Origin: Chloroflexota bacterium | GTDB taxonomy: Bacteria > Chloroflexota > Anaerolineae > J102 | Length of the DNA: 14,295 nucleotides | NCBI GenBank assembly: GCA_003353825.1 | Contig: PIVW01000103.1 | Location: forward strand, 1-14,295 | Direction: 5' to 3' | Part shown: one piece after another, positions 14,256-14,295 of the stretch | How positions within the stretch are numbered: position 1 is the first letter of the stretch | Layout: every line of letters starts with the position of its first letter | Program-made: the position numbers and the translations under genes | The notes under the pieces: model-generated | Database searches by the model: none | The model's input: the letters and a program-made list of their open reading frames with translations, nothing else | Told to the model about the DNA's origin: nothing

Positions 14256-14295
14256 ATGATTCAGAATGTTATCACATATCATTGTACGAAGTGTA
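14256..14295 (+). CDS. Partial gene, probable IS1-like transposase N-terminus
   Basis: ATG at 14256 opens a frame reading MIQNVITYHCTKC up to the window edge, with GGAG 7 nt upstream. A short start followed by a CxxC pair in an YHCxxC context is typical of the zinc-binding N-terminus of IS1-family (InsA-like) transposases. Only 13 codons are available, so other small zinc-ribbon proteins remain possible. Base composition here is more AT-rich than in the cassette, consistent with a mobile element. Confidence 0.45.
   Translation, partial: MIQNVITYHCTKC

Overview
This window probably comes from a Chloroflexota (Anaerolineae/Caldilineae-like) chromosome. That is an inference from gene content and style: a surface protein with a Thr/Pro-rich linker, a LysM lipoprotein, a bacterial eRF1-like protein, and a CoxM/CoxS-type hydroxylase beside FdrA/DUF1116 genes. 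No rRNA, tRNA or CRISPR array is visible.

Left part (1-8010), almost all on the minus strand. A decayed VapC-type PIN toxin lies at the left edge on the plus strand. Facing it is a complete clpC gene, an AAA+ unfoldase with a ClpP-docking IGF loop, ending in a clear intrinsic terminator. Upstream of clpC, and on the same strand, are a tightly coupled pair: a bacterial eRF1/VLRF1-like protein with a zinc ribbon, then a membrane-anchored CBM9/DOMON-like protein. Next come a two-TM SPFH/band-7 protein and a lipoprotein with three LysM domains. The theme is protein quality control and the cell envelope. The eRF1-like gene has a long leader with a nested hairpin and a plausible promoter.

Right part (8211-14295), mostly on the plus strand. 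It appears to be a catabolic cassette: fdrA-like, DUF1116 (YlbE/AllG-like), a cyclase/KynB-type metal-dependent hydrolase, then the FAD and [2Fe-2S] subunits of a molybdenum hydroxylase (xanthine dehydrogenase/CO dehydrogenase family). FdrA and DUF1116 proteins are linked in E. coli to oxamate carbamoyltransferase. My reading is that the cassette hydroxylates an N-heterocycle or similar amide, opens it, and recovers a carbamoyl group. The molybdopterin subunit expected after the [2Fe-2S] gene is absent from the window; what follows looks like the left end of an insertion sequence.

A RelE-type toxin-antitoxin pair sits on the opposite strand inside the cassette, between DUF1116 and the cyclase, with its own good promoter. 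Short dispersed repeats built on GATTGAAGATTAAG occur at three gene junctions of the cassette, one of them folding into a long hairpin. Four starts were moved downstream from the longest ORF on Shine-Dalgarno, promoter or homology evidence: the eRF1-like protein, fdrA, the antitoxin and the FAD subunit.
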